From contig JBMOOQ010000053.1 in assembly GCA_049324435.1 (NCBI GenBank), positions 1-64,000 on the forward strand: DNA of 64,000 nucleotides, read 5' to 3'. Source of the stretch: Pseudorhodoplanes sp049324435 (lineage in GTDB: Bacteria; Pseudomonadota; Alphaproteobacteria; Rhizobiales; Xanthobacteraceae). Shown one piece after another: positions 1 through 8,627 of the stretch. The translations under genes were made by a program, and so were the position numbers. Under the pieces are notes generated by a model. It saw nothing but the letters and a program-made list of their open reading frames with translations, was not told where the DNA came from and did no database searches. Positions within the stretch are counted from its first letter, which is position 1. Every line of letters begins with the position of its first letter.

Positions 1-21
1 GCGTACAATTGCGGGCTTGAT

Positions 22-54
22 TTCGGGCGGCGTTTTGATCAAACGCCGCCCGAA
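22..54. repeat. perfect 14-bp inverted repeat, possible terminator
   Basis: The arms at 22-35 and 41-54 are exact reverse complements around a 5-base loop. No T-run follows on the + strand. It probably forms the 3' hairpin of a gene lying left of the window, but it could also be a protein-binding site. Confidence 0.5.
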
Positions 55-138
55 CCCTATGGTATTCTATTGAGCATGGGCCATGCGGTCCCACGCTATC
101 GGCAGAAACCTTAGGACACACCACGGAGGTTCCAAGGA

Positions 139-1125
139 ATGCGTATTCTCCATCGCCTGACCGGCGCGCTCGCGGGCTTGTCCGCGCTCGCAGCGTTCGC
201 GCTGCCCGCACAGGCCCAGACCTATCCGACCCGTCCGATCACCATGATCGTACCGTTCGCGGCCGGTGGCCCGACCGACATCGTCGCGCGCATTGTCGCC
301 GACCACATGTCCAAGACTCTCGGCCAGCAGATCGTAATCGAAAACGTGGTCGGCGCCGGCGGCACCACGGGTGCGACCCGCGCCATGCGCGCCACGCCGG
401 ACGGCTACACCATCATCATGGGGCATATGGGCACCCATGCCGCTGCAGTCGCGCTTTATCCGAAGCTCGCCTATCACCCGCTGAAGAACTTCGAAACCGT
501 CGGCCTGGCCGCCGGAACGCCGGTGCTGATCGTGGCCAAGAAGGATTTCCCGGCCAAGGATCTGAAGGAATTTGCCGCGTATCTGAAGGCGAATGCCGAC
601 AAGGTCAACGCCGCTCATGCCGGCGTCGGCTCGGTGTCGTTCACAAGCTGTCTGCTGCTCAATTCGGTGCTGAACGTGAAGCCCACTGCGATTCCGTTCC
701 AGGGCACCGGCCCGGCGCTGAACGCGCTGCTCGGCGGGCAGGTCGATTACATGTGCGACCAGATCGTCAACCTGGTGCCGCAGATCAAGGCCGGCAACAT
801 CAAGGCCTATGGCATCGGCACCGCCGAGCGCAACCCGGCCTTGCCTGATGTGCCGACCACCAAGGAAGCCGGTCTGCCCGAGTTCCAGGTTTCGGCGTGG
901 AACGCGATTTTTGCGCCGAAGGGCACTCCGAAGGAAGCGCTCGACAAGCTGTCGGACGCGCTGTCCAAGGCGCTGGATGACGAGGGCGTGCGCAAGCGCC
1001 TGCTCGATCTCGGCAGCGACATCCCTGGGCCCGACCGCCGCGGCCAGCAAGCCCTGACCAAGCTGGTGGACAGCGAAATCAACCGCTGGACCCCGGTGAT
1101 TCAGGCCTCGGGCATCACCCAGTAG
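139..1125 (+). CDS. Bug-family tripartite tricarboxylate transporter (TTT) receptor
   Basis: This 328-residue periplasmic solute-binding protein belongs to the TctC/Bug family, which captures small carboxylates for TctAB-type carriers. An N-terminal signal peptide ends near residue 26 at AQA. It is followed by the typical family start YPTRPITMIVPFAAGG and then GPTDIVAR. The C-terminal half keeps the PDVPTTKEAG motif. The ATG is preceded by GGAGG at the right distance. No tctA or tctB gene is nearby, so it is an orphan receptor, and its ligand cannot be read from the sequence. A clear terminator follows. Confidence 0.93.
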   Translation: MRILHRLTGALAGLSALAAFALPAQAQTYPTRPITMIVPFAAGGPTDIVARIVADHMSKTLGQQIVIENVVGAGGTTGATRAMRATPDGYTIIMGHMGTHAAAVALYPKLAYHPLKNFETVGLAAGTPVLIVAKKDFPAKDLKEFAAYLKANADKVNAAHAGVGSVSFTSCLLLNSVLNVKPTAIPFQGTGPALNALLGGQVDYMCDQIVNLVPQIKAGNIKAYGIGTAERNPALPDVPTTKEAGLPEFQVSAWNAIFAPKGTPKEALDKLSDALSKALDDEGVRKRLLDLGSDIPGPDRRGQQALTKLVDSEINRWTPVIQASGITQ

Positions 1126-1159
1126 GGTTCCCGCAGAATTTGAGCGAATTTTGCGTGAA

Positions 1160-1185
1160 GGGGCGGCGGCTGTGCCGCCCCTTTT
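1160..1185 (+). terminator. Rho-independent terminator
   Basis: The GGGGCGGC arm at 1160-1167 pairs with GCCGCCCC at 1174-1181 and is followed by TTTT. It lies 35 bases after the stop of the Bug receptor gene and separates it from thyA. Confidence 0.8.
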
Positions 1186-1262
1186 CGTGTGGGGAATCGG
1201 TTAGCTTCCAGTCCGGTGGCAGCGCCTTTTGATAGAGTTCAAAGCTCAACCCGGACCAACCG

Positions 1263-2057
1263 ATGAAGCAATATCTCGACTTGATGGACCACGTGCTGCG
1301 CCACGGCGTGGAGAAGCGCGACCGCACCGGCACCGGCACGCTGTCGGTGTTCGGCCATCAGATGCGCTTCGACCTGCGCGACGGCTTTCCGCTGGTCACC
1401 ACCAAGAAGCTGCACGTCAAATCGATCGTGCATGAATTGCTGTGGTTCCTGTCGGGTGACACCAATGTCAAATATCTGCGCGACAACGGCGTCACCATCT
1501 GGGACGAATGGGCGGACGAGAACGGCGATCTTGGTCCGGTCTATGGCAAGCAATGGCGCTCATGGCCGTCGCGCGACGGCGGCACCATCGACCAGATCGC
1601 GAACCTGATGCGCGATCTCGAACGCAATCCGGATTCGCGGCGCCTGATCGTCAGCGCCTGGAACCCGGCCGATATTCCGGACATGGCGCTGCCGCCGTGC
1701 CACTGCCTGTTCCAGTTCTATGTCGCGGAGGGCCGGCTGTCCTGCCAGCTCTATCAGCGCTCGGCGGACATCTTTCTCGGCGTGCCGTTCAATATCGCGT
1801 CCTACGCCTTGCTGACCATGATGGTCGCGCAGGTAGCGGGGCTGAAGCCCGGCGAATTCATCCATACGTTCGGCGATGCGCATCTGTATCTCAATCATGT
1901 CGAGCAGGCCGAACTGCAATTGTCTCGCGCGCCGCGTCCGCTGCCGGTGATGACGATCGATCCGTCGGTGCGGGACATCTTTGCGTTCCGCTACGAGCAT
2001 TTCGCGCTCGAAGGCTACGACCCGCACCCGCACATCAAGGCGCAGGTAGCGGTGTGA
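1263..2057 (+). CDS. thyA: thymidylate synthase
   Basis: ThyA methylates dUMP to dTMP using methylene-tetrahydrofolate and releases dihydrofolate. The 264-residue length is the classic ThyA size. The nucleophile sits in LPPCHC as Cys146, the same number as in the E. coli enzyme. The dUMP phosphate-binding stretch QRSAD and the substrate loop DIFLGVPFNIASY are intact. The gene is followed after 16 bases by folA, which regenerates tetrahydrofolate, so the pair is a functional two-gene operon. Confidence 0.97.
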   Translation: MKQYLDLMDHVLRHGVEKRDRTGTGTLSVFGHQMRFDLRDGFPLVTTKKLHVKSIVHELLWFLSGDTNVKYLRDNGVTIWDEWADENGDLGPVYGKQWRSWPSRDGGTIDQIANLMRDLERNPDSRRLIVSAWNPADIPDMALPPCHCLFQFYVAEGRLSCQLYQRSADIFLGVPFNIASYALLTMMVAQVAGLKPGEFIHTFGDAHLYLNHVEQAELQLSRAPRPLPVMTIDPSVRDIFAFRYEHFALEGYDPHPHIKAQVAV

Positions 2058-2073
2058 GTGACGCACGGACGAA

Positions 2074-2607
2074 GTGAAAGCGATTCCTATCATCCTTGTT
2101 GTTGCGGTCGCCGAGAATGGCGTGATCGGCCGCGACAACCAGCTGCCGTGGCGGATCAAGTCCGACCTGAAATTTTTCAAGAGCGTCACCCTGAACAAGC
2201 CGGTGGTGATGGGACGCAAGACCTATCATTCGATCGGCAAGCCGCTGCCCGGCCGCACCAATATCGTGGTCACCCGGCAGGCAGACTTTTCTGCTGAAGG
2301 GGTGGTCGTAGCGCCGGGACTCGATCAGGCGCTGAGCGCCGCGCGGGGCGACGCGCTCCGGCGCGGCGCGGATGCCATCGCCGTGATCGGCGGCACGGAT
2401 ATCTTCGGGCAGACCATGCCGCTGGCCGACCGCCTCATTTTGACGCTGGTCCATGCGAAACCGCCAGGCGATACCTATTTTCCGGCGGTCGACCCCGCGG
2501 TCTGGCGCGAAGCCGGGCGGCTGCCGCAGCCTAAGGGGCCCGGCGACGACTATGGCTTTACTATCGTTAATTATGAGCGTGCGGCGCGGCATGAGCGCGC
2601 GTTGTAA
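2074..2607 (+). CDS. folA: dihydrofolate reductase
   Basis: FolA reduces dihydrofolate to tetrahydrofolate with NADPH. The protein has 177 residues. The N-terminal IILVVAVAENGVIGRDNQLPW is the family signature, containing the Met20-loop region and the LPW motif. The NADPH-binding MGRKTYHSIGKPLPGR and the later VIGGTDIF follow. The start is GTG; no in-frame ATG lies upstream after the thyA stop. It is cotranscribed with thyA, whose product dihydrofolate it recycles. Confidence 0.96.
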   Translation: MKAIPIILVVAVAENGVIGRDNQLPWRIKSDLKFFKSVTLNKPVVMGRKTYHSIGKPLPGRTNIVVTRQADFSAEGVVVAPGLDQALSAARGDALRRGADAIAVIGGTDIFGQTMPLADRLILTLVHAKPPGDTYFPAVDPAVWREAGRLPQPKGPGDDYGFTIVNYERAARHERAL

Positions 2608-2683
2608 GGGACCGGACCGTCCCCTATAACCCCGCCCGACGAATGGGGCGCCTGCCGGACGGCCGCGCTCAAGGAGGATCGAG

Positions 2684-3841
2684 ATGCCGTGGAGCAATCA
2701 GGGCGGTGGTGGTGGCCCCTGGGGTTCGGGACCGAAGGGGCCCTGGGGGTCGGGGCCGCAACCCGGCGGCGGCACCCAGCCGCCGGATCTCGAGGATTTG
2801 CTGCGGCGGAGCCAGGACAAGCTCAAGACCGTGCTTCCCGGCGGCAGCTTTGGCGGCAAGGTCGGGATTGCCGCTGCGCTGGTCGTGGCGCTGTTCCTTT
2901 GGGGCATCTCCGGTTTCTTCGTGGTTCAGCCGGGGGAACTCGGCGTGGTGATGCGCTTCGGCAAATATGTGCGCGATGCGCCGGCGGGCTGGGGCTACAC
3001 CTGGCCCTATCCGGTCGGCGCGGTGCAGAAGGTCAATATCGAGCGTATCAACCGCATCGACGTCGGCATGCGTGTCATTGAAGACGCGCGGCGCGGCGCC
3101 TCCACGACACGCGATGTGCCGGAAGAAAGCCTGATGCTCACAGGCGACGAAAACATCGTCGATGTCGATTTTGCCGTTCTGTGGAAGATCAAGCCGGACA
3201 AGGGCGCGGGCCAGTTTCTGTTCAACATCCAGTATCCCGAGGGCACCGTAAAAGCGGTGGCCGAGAGCGCGATGCGCGAAGTAATCGGCCGCTCCAACAT
3301 TCAGCCGATCCTGACCGGCGCGCGCCAGAATATCGAAAACGCCGTGCACGAATTGATGCAGAAGACGCTGGACGAATATCAGTCCGGCATACTGATCACG
3401 CAGGTGCAGTTGCAGAAGGTCGACCCGCCGGCGCAGGTTATCGACGCATTCCGCGACGTTCAGGCCGCGCGCGCCGACCTTGAGCGCCTGCAGAACGAGG
3501 CGCAGACCTACGCCAATCGCGTGGTGCCGGAAGCCCGCGGCCGTGCCGCGCAGATATTGCAGAACGCGGAAGCCTATCGCGAGCAGACCGTGGCCGAGGC
3601 CACCGGTCAAACCGCGCGCTTCAATCAGGTTTACCAGGAATATGCCAAGGCACCGCAGGTCACGCGCCAGCGTCTCTATCTTGAGACGATGGAGCGGCTG
3701 CTCGGCGGCACCGACAAGATCATCCTCGATGCGGGGACAGGGACGGGCGGACAGGGCGTCGTTCCGTATCTGTCGCTCGACCAGAACCGTCCGCGGCCGG
3801 CGCAGCCGCAGCAGCAACCGCAAGCGCAGCAGCGCCGCTAA
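2684..3841 (+). CDS. hflK: FtsH protease modulator HflK
   Basis: HflK is an SPFH/band-7 membrane protein that assembles with HflC around the FtsH protease and limits its access to membrane substrates. Its 385 residues contain a Gly/Pro-rich N-terminal segment (residues 1-35), one transmembrane helix near residues 65-88, an SPFH domain opening with VVQPGELGVVMRFG, a long helical region, and a Gln/Pro-rich tail. The start follows an ideal AAGGAGG site at 2671-2677. hflC begins 12 bases after the stop, behind its own GGAGG. Confidence 0.95.
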   Translation: MPWSNQGGGGGPWGSGPKGPWGSGPQPGGGTQPPDLEDLLRRSQDKLKTVLPGGSFGGKVGIAAALVVALFLWGISGFFVVQPGELGVVMRFGKYVRDAPAGWGYTWPYPVGAVQKVNIERINRIDVGMRVIEDARRGASTTRDVPEESLMLTGDENIVDVDFAVLWKIKPDKGAGQFLFNIQYPEGTVKAVAESAMREVIGRSNIQPILTGARQNIENAVHELMQKTLDEYQSGILITQVQLQKVDPPAQVIDAFRDVQAARADLERLQNEAQTYANRVVPEARGRAAQILQNAEAYREQTVAEATGQTARFNQVYQEYAKAPQVTRQRLYLETMERLLGGTDKIILDAGTGTGGQGVVPYLSLDQNRPRPAQPQQQPQAQQRR

Positions 3842-3853
3842 CAGGAGGCAACA

Positions 3854-4792
3854 ATGAAACTCGGCATTGCGGGCGGCGTGTTGCTGGTCCTGGCTGTGGT
3901 TGCGGCCTTTGTCGGCTACAGCGCGATGTTCACCGTCTACGAGACGCGGCAGGCGATCGTGATCCGGCTCGGTAACCCGATCCGCGTGATCACCCAGCCC
4001 GGCCTGCATTTCAAGGCGCCGTTCATCGACAACGTGGTCTATATCGACAAGCGCATTCTCGATCTCGAAAACCCGGCGCAGGAAATCATCGCTGCCGACC
4101 AGAAGCGGCTCGTGGTCGATGCCTTCGCGCGCTACAGGATCGTCGATCCGCTGCGCTTCTATCAGGCGATCCAGACGGTGCCCGCTGCGAATTCGCAGCT
4201 TCAGACACTGCTGAATTCGGCGCTGCGCCGCGTACTCGGCGAGTCGTCGTTCCAGGACGTGGTCCGGGACGAGCGCGACAAGCTCATGACCCGCATCAGA
4301 GAACAACTCGACCGCGAGGCGCAGCGCTACGGCATCAACGTGGTCGACGTGCGCATCCGTCGTGCCGATCTGCCGGAGCAGAACAGCCAGGCGGTGTTCC
4401 AGCGGATGCAGACCGAGCGTCAGCGCGAGGCCGCCGAGTTCCGCGCCCAGGGCGCCCAGCGCGCGCAGGAAATCCGCTCGCGTGCCGATCGCGACGTCAC
4501 CGTGCTCCTGGCCGAGGCCAATGCCAAAGGCGAACAGATCCGCGGTGAGGGCGATGCCACCCGCAACCGGATTTTTGCGGAAGCCTATGGCAAGGATCCG
4601 GATTTCTTTGCCTTCTATCGCTCGATGCAGGCCTATGAATCCGGTCTGGGTCATAACGACACCCGCATGGTGCTGAAGCCGGATTCGGAGTTCTTCCGTT
4701 ATTTCGTCGATCCGGCTGGCCGCCTGCCGGGTGCTGCGGCGCCGCAGCAAGCGCCGGGCACGCCCGGATCGCCGACTGCAGCCGCAAGGTGA
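3854..4792 (+). CDS. hflC: FtsH protease modulator HflC
   Basis: HflC is the partner of HflK in the HflKC-FtsH complex of the inner membrane. It has 312 residues: one N-terminal transmembrane helix (about residues 3-22), then the SPFH domain beginning near VYETRQAIVIRLGNP. An Ala/Glu/Arg-rich coiled region follows (residues 170-230) with the typical AEANAKGEQIRGEGDA stretch. The C-terminus is a short Pro/Ala-rich tail. It is encoded directly behind hflK and before the DUF2065 gene, an order often seen in Proteobacteria. Confidence 0.95.
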   Translation: MKLGIAGGVLLVLAVVAAFVGYSAMFTVYETRQAIVIRLGNPIRVITQPGLHFKAPFIDNVVYIDKRILDLENPAQEIIAADQKRLVVDAFARYRIVDPLRFYQAIQTVPAANSQLQTLLNSALRRVLGESSFQDVVRDERDKLMTRIREQLDREAQRYGINVVDVRIRRADLPEQNSQAVFQRMQTERQREAAEFRAQGAQRAQEIRSRADRDVTVLLAEANAKGEQIRGEGDATRNRIFAEAYGKDPDFFAFYRSMQAYESGLGHNDTRMVLKPDSEFFRYFVDPAGRLPGAAAPQQAPGTPGSPTAAAR

Positions 4793-4823
4793 CGCAACCC
4801 CTCACGTTCGATAGAAGTGGGGA

Positions 4824-5009
4824 ATGGGGGACTTATTCGTCGCGATCGGGCTTGTGCTCGCGCTTGAGGGTTTGCTGTTCGCGGCGTTTCCGGGCGCCGC
4901 GAAGCAGGCCATGGCGAGCGTGCTCGAAACGCCGGATACGATCCTGCGCGCGGTCGGAATCGGGAGCGCGGTAATCGGAATCGTCGTGATCTGGCTGGTT
5001 CGCGGCTGA
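4824..5009 (+). CDS. DUF2065 small inner-membrane protein
   Basis: This protein has 61 residues and two hydrophobic helices (about residues 3-22 and 41-59) separated by a short polar loop. The pattern FVAIGLVLALEGLLFAAFP is typical of DUF2065. Genes of this family regularly sit between hflC and a degP-type protease or purA, as here, which suggests a role in the same membrane quality-control unit. The biochemical function is unknown. Confidence 0.85.
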   Translation: MGDLFVAIGLVLALEGLLFAAFPGAAKQAMASVLETPDTILRAVGIGSAVIGIVVIWLVRG

Positions 5010-5167
5010 ACGGTGTTTATCTCATCGAGCGGCCGGTTGCATCGGCCGCCGCCGGGCCAGACGCAGTTTTGCCCCAATCACGTCCCCGTTTGGTACCGGT
5101 ATTGTTCTTGCTTCGCGATGAGGGCAGGGGCAGTGTTGACGAACCTGGTTCAGGAGAACGAGCAGCC

Positions 5168-6703
5168 ATGACGGCTTCTTTCGCCATGCTTTTCGATGCG
5201 TTTCGCCGGCCAGCCGTGGCCGGAATGGCCGCCGCCGCATTGATGCTGCCGCTGCTGTCCGGAACGGCTCAGGCGCGGGGACCGGAAAAGATCGCCGACG
5301 TGGCCGAAAGCGTGATCGACGCGGTGGTGAATATCTCGACCTCGCAGCGGGTCGAAGCCCGTTCCGGCGGACCTCGCCAGCAGGACCGGCGCGGTGAGGA
5401 TCAAGGGCCCGGCGCGCAGCCACAGGTTCCGCCCGGTTCCCCATTCGAGGATTTCTTCAAGGACTTCTTCGAAAATCGCAGGGGCCCGGGCGGACAGGGT
5501 GAGAACCGCGCACCGCGCCGGACGTCCTCGCTTGGCTCGGGCTTTGTGATCGATCCGTCGGGCCTCGTGGTGACCAATAATCACGTCATTGCCGACGCCG
5601 AAGAAATCAACGTCGTGTTCAATGACGGCTCGCGCCTGAAGGCGGAACTGGTCGGCAAGGATCCCAAGACCGATATCGCGCTGCTCAAGATCAATCCGGA
5701 CAAGCCGCTGAAGGCGGTGAAATTTGGCGATTCCGACAAGCTGCGGCTCGGCGAATGGGTGATTGCGATCGGCAACCCGTTCAGCCTTGGCGGATCGGTT
5801 AGTGCGGGCATCGTCTCGGCCCGCAACCGCGATATCCAGTCCGGACCGTATGACAACTACATCCAGACCGACGCCGCCATCAATCGCGGCAATTCGGGCG
5901 GCCCGCTGTTCAACCTCGAAGGCGAGGTGATCGGCGTCAACACCGCGATCATTTCGCCGTCGGGCGGCTCGATCGGCATCGGCTTTGCCGTTCCGTCCAA
6001 GGTTGTGACCAGCGTGATCGATCAGCTCCGCGAATTCAAGGAAGTGCGGCGCGGCTGGCTCGGCGTACGTATTCAACAGGTGACCGACGACATTGCCGAA
6101 AGCCTTGGCCTCAAGCAGGCGCGTGGCGCGTTGATTGCCGGCGTTGACGAGAAGGGTCCGGCCAAGCCGGCCGGCATCGAGGCCGGCGACGTCATCGTCA
6201 GATTCGACGGCCGCGACATCAAGGAGATGCGCGACCTGCCGCGGATCGTTGCCGACACGCCAGTCGGCAAGGAGGTCGAGGTCGTGGTCCTGCGCAAGGG
6301 CAAGGAAGAGACCAAGAAGGTGAAGCTCGGCCGGCTTGAGGATGCCGAGAAGGCGCGTCCGGCCTCGGTGCAGAGCGATGCCAAGCCCGACGACAAGACC
6401 GTGGTGAAGAAGGCACTGGGCCTCGATCTCGCCAATATCTCGCCGGACCTGCGCAAGCGCTTCAAGATCAAGGACAGCGTGAAGGGCGTGGTCATTACCG
6501 GTATCGATCAGAATTCGGCGGCTGCCGAAAAGCGCCTCAATGCCGGCGACACTATCGTCGAGGTCGCGCAGGAGGCGGTCGGCACGACCGACGACTTCCA
6601 GGCGAAAGTCGACAAGCTGAAGAAGGATGGCCGCAAGCTGGCGCTGCTGCTGGTCGCCAATCCGGAAGGCGAATTGCGGTTTGTGACGCTGAGCCTTCAA
6701 TAA
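5168..6703 (+). CDS. degP: Do-family periplasmic serine protease (DegP/MucD-like)
   Basis: This trypsin-fold protease and chaperone degrades misfolded envelope proteins. With the ATG at 5168 it has 511 residues and a signal peptide ending near AQARG. The catalytic triad is visible: His139 in NNHVIA, Asp169 in KTDIALLKI and Ser243 in GNSGGPL. Two PDZ domains follow (roughly residues 270-370 and 405-505). An acidic/Gly-rich linker precedes the protease domain, as in MucD. Position after hflKC suggests a shared envelope-stress role. Confidence 0.93.
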   Translation: MTASFAMLFDAFRRPAVAGMAAAALMLPLLSGTAQARGPEKIADVAESVIDAVVNISTSQRVEARSGGPRQQDRRGEDQGPGAQPQVPPGSPFEDFFKDFFENRRGPGGQGENRAPRRTSSLGSGFVIDPSGLVVTNNHVIADAEEINVVFNDGSRLKAELVGKDPKTDIALLKINPDKPLKAVKFGDSDKLRLGEWVIAIGNPFSLGGSVSAGIVSARNRDIQSGPYDNYIQTDAAINRGNSGGPLFNLEGEVIGVNTAIISPSGGSIGIGFAVPSKVVTSVIDQLREFKEVRRGWLGVRIQQVTDDIAESLGLKQARGALIAGVDEKGPAKPAGIEAGDVIVRFDGRDIKEMRDLPRIVADTPVGKEVEVVVLRKGKEETKKVKLGRLEDAEKARPASVQSDAKPDDKTVVKKALGLDLANISPDLRKRFKIKDSVKGVVITGIDQNSAAAEKRLNAGDTIVEVAQEAVGTTDDFQAKVDKLKKDGRKLALLLVANPEGELRFVTLSLQ

Positions 6704-6715
6704 ACCGGACGCACC

Positions 6716-6742
6716 GCTCGCCCCGCCGGAAGCGGGGCGAGC
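6716..6742. terminator. hairpin between convergent degP and serB
   Basis: An 11-bp stem (6716-6726 with 6732-6742) with loop CGGAA lies between two convergent genes. On the + strand it is followed by CCTTAT, a poor T-run. It may serve both directions. Confidence 0.5.
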
Positions 6743-6744
6743 CC

Positions 6745-7650
6745 TTATCGTTCTCTGGTCTCCACGAACTCGTCGCGCCGGTAGCCCTGCACGTAGAGGA
6801 GCGCGGTGAGGTCGCCGTAATCGATGCGTACATCGGCAGCAGCGGCGACCGCGGGCTTGGCATGGTAGGCAACCCCGAGACCGGCGCGGCTGATCATGGC
6901 GAGATCGTTGGCGCCGTCACCGACCGCCATGGTGTATTGCAGCGGCAATTGCAGACGGCGCGCCACCTCAAGCAACGTCTCGAGTTTGGCCTCGCGGCCG
7001 AGGATCGGCTCGCCGACAAGGCCGGTCAGCGTTTCGTTCTCGACCAGCAGCGTGTTGGCGTGGTTTTCGTCGAAGCCGATCATGGCTGCGACCTTACGGG
7101 TGAACAGCGAGAAGCCGCCTGACACGAGCACGGTATGGGCGCCATGCGCGCGCATGGTGCCGACCAGGGTACGGGCTCCGGCCATCAGCGTGATGCGGCT
7201 TCCGATGACCTCATCGACGACCGTCACCGGCAGGCCCTTCAGAAGCGCGACGCGCTCGCGGAGCGCCGGTTCGAATGCGATTTCGCCGCGCATCGCGCGA
7301 TCGGTGATGGCGGAGACATGAGCCTTCAGGCCGACAAGGTCCGCGAGTTCGTCGATGCATTCCTGGCCGATCATGGTCGAATCCATGTCGGCAACGAGGA
7401 GCCTCTTGCGGCGATGGGCGAGCGGCTGGAGCGCGAGGTCGAGCCGAGCTCCGACAAGCGCCGCCCGCAGATGCTCGCCGAGCTGCTTCTGGTCGGCGGG
7501 ACCTTCCGGGATAAAGGCAATATCGGCCGCCACGCCGCGATCGAGCCAGTGTATATCGGTGACCTGCGGCAGCGCGGCGCGCGCGCGCGCGATCAGGTCA
7601 TCGGTCAGGCGCGTATCGGGGGCAGCGATGAGGGTTGCGACGTGAGTCAT
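6745..7650 (-). CDS. serB: phosphoserine phosphatase
   Basis: SerB is a HAD-superfamily phosphatase that releases serine from O-phosphoserine in the last step of serine synthesis. It has 301 residues with an N-terminal regulatory region (about 1-80) and a HAD core. The catalytic DMDST lies at residues 88-92, followed by GQECIDEL, the SGGF motif and the GDGANDLAMI magnesium motif. It is divergent from miaA, with the two start codons only two bases apart, so each promoter must lie inside the other gene's 5' coding sequence. Confidence 0.95.
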   Translation of the reverse strand: MTHVATLIAAPDTRLTDDLIARARAALPQVTDIHWLDRGVAADIAFIPEGPADQKQLGEHLRAALVGARLDLALQPLAHRRKRLLVADMDSTMIGQECIDELADLVGLKAHVSAITDRAMRGEIAFEPALRERVALLKGLPVTVVDEVIGSRITLMAGARTLVGTMRAHGAHTVLVSGGFSLFTRKVAAMIGFDENHANTLLVENETLTGLVGEPILGREAKLETLLEVARRLQLPLQYTMAVGDGANDLAMISRAGLGVAYHAKPAVAAAADVRIDYGDLTALLYVQGYRRDEFVETRER

Positions 7651-7652
7651 TT

Positions 7653-8573
7653 ATGGGCGTTGCGATGAGGACGGTGGTGCTTATCGCAGGGCCGACCGCG
7701 AGCGGCAAGTCGGCGCTGGCACTGGCGCTCGCTGAGCGCCGTCGCGGCGTCATCGTCAACGCGGATTCCATGCAGGTCTATCGCGACCTGCGGGTGCTGA
7801 CGGCGCGGCCGAGCGACACTGAACAGGCGCGCGCCCCGCACCATCTGTTCGGTCATGTCGATGCGGCGGTGAATTATTCGGTCGGAGCCTATGTCGCGGA
7901 CGCCGCGCGCATTCTGTCCGAACTGCCAGCGGGCCAACTCGCGATCTTCGCAGGCGGTACTGGGCTCTATTTCAAGGCGCTGATGAGCGGCCTTGCCGCG
8001 ATCCCGCCAATCGATCCGGCGATCCGGGAGGGCTTGCGTGCGCGGCTTACGCGCGAGGGCGTGGAAGCACTGCATGCCGAACTGAGCATACGCGATCCGC
8101 AAGCTGCGTCCCGCATCATGGTGCGAGACCGCTCGCGTATCCTGCGCGCGCTGGAAGTTCTCGACGCGACCGGGCGGCGGATCGGGGACTGGCATCGCGA
8201 CGGCTTGCCGCCGGTTTTGGATCCGGAGCGAACGATCAGGATTTTTCTCAATCCCGACCGCGACGACCTGAAACGTCGGATCGAGACGCGCTTCGCGGCC
8301 ATGCTGCGCGAGGGTGCGCTCGACGAGGTGCGTGCGCTCGCGGCGCGTCATCTGCCGGAGACGTTGCCTGCGATGAAGGCCCATGGCGTGCCATGGCTGC
8401 GCCGTTACCTTGCGGGCGAGCTTTCACTCGACGAGGCGGCGGCTGGATCGATCATGGATACGCGCCGCTATGCCAAGCGGCAGGTCACCTGGTTCCGTAA
8501 TCAAATGCCGGGCTGGACCTGGCTTGCCCCGGACGCGGCGATGGCGAGCCTCGAATCTTTGCTGCAGACTTGA
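7653..8573 (+). CDS. miaA: tRNA dimethylallyltransferase
   Basis: MiaA adds a dimethylallyl group to N6 of adenosine 37 in tRNAs that read UNN codons. The P-loop GPTASGKSALA lies near the N-terminus. The family motifs NADSMQVYRDL and PHHLFG follow, and the C-terminal KRQVTWFRNQ is kept. ATG at 7653 gives 306 residues; ATG at 7665 is equally possible because no convincing ribosome site separates them. Confidence 0.94.
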   Translation: MGVAMRTVVLIAGPTASGKSALALALAERRRGVIVNADSMQVYRDLRVLTARPSDTEQARAPHHLFGHVDAAVNYSVGAYVADAARILSELPAGQLAIFAGGTGLYFKALMSGLAAIPPIDPAIREGLRARLTREGVEALHAELSIRDPQAASRIMVRDRSRILRALEVLDATGRRIGDWHRDGLPPVLDPERTIRIFLNPDRDDLKRRIETRFAAMLREGALDEVRALAARHLPETLPAMKAHGVPWLRRYLAGELSLDEAAAGSIMDTRRYAKRQVTWFRNQMPGWTWLAPDAAMASLESLLQT

Positions 8574-8627
8574 ACCTGGCGCTGAGGGCGGGCGACCAAG
8601 AGTCCAGCCGTAAGGTGAGAGGACGCC

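Noticed and set aside
5150..6700. 516-residue minus-strand frame opposite degP
   Set aside because: It mirrors the degP codons with Arg/Asp/His-rich composition typical of antisense frames in GC-rich DNA.
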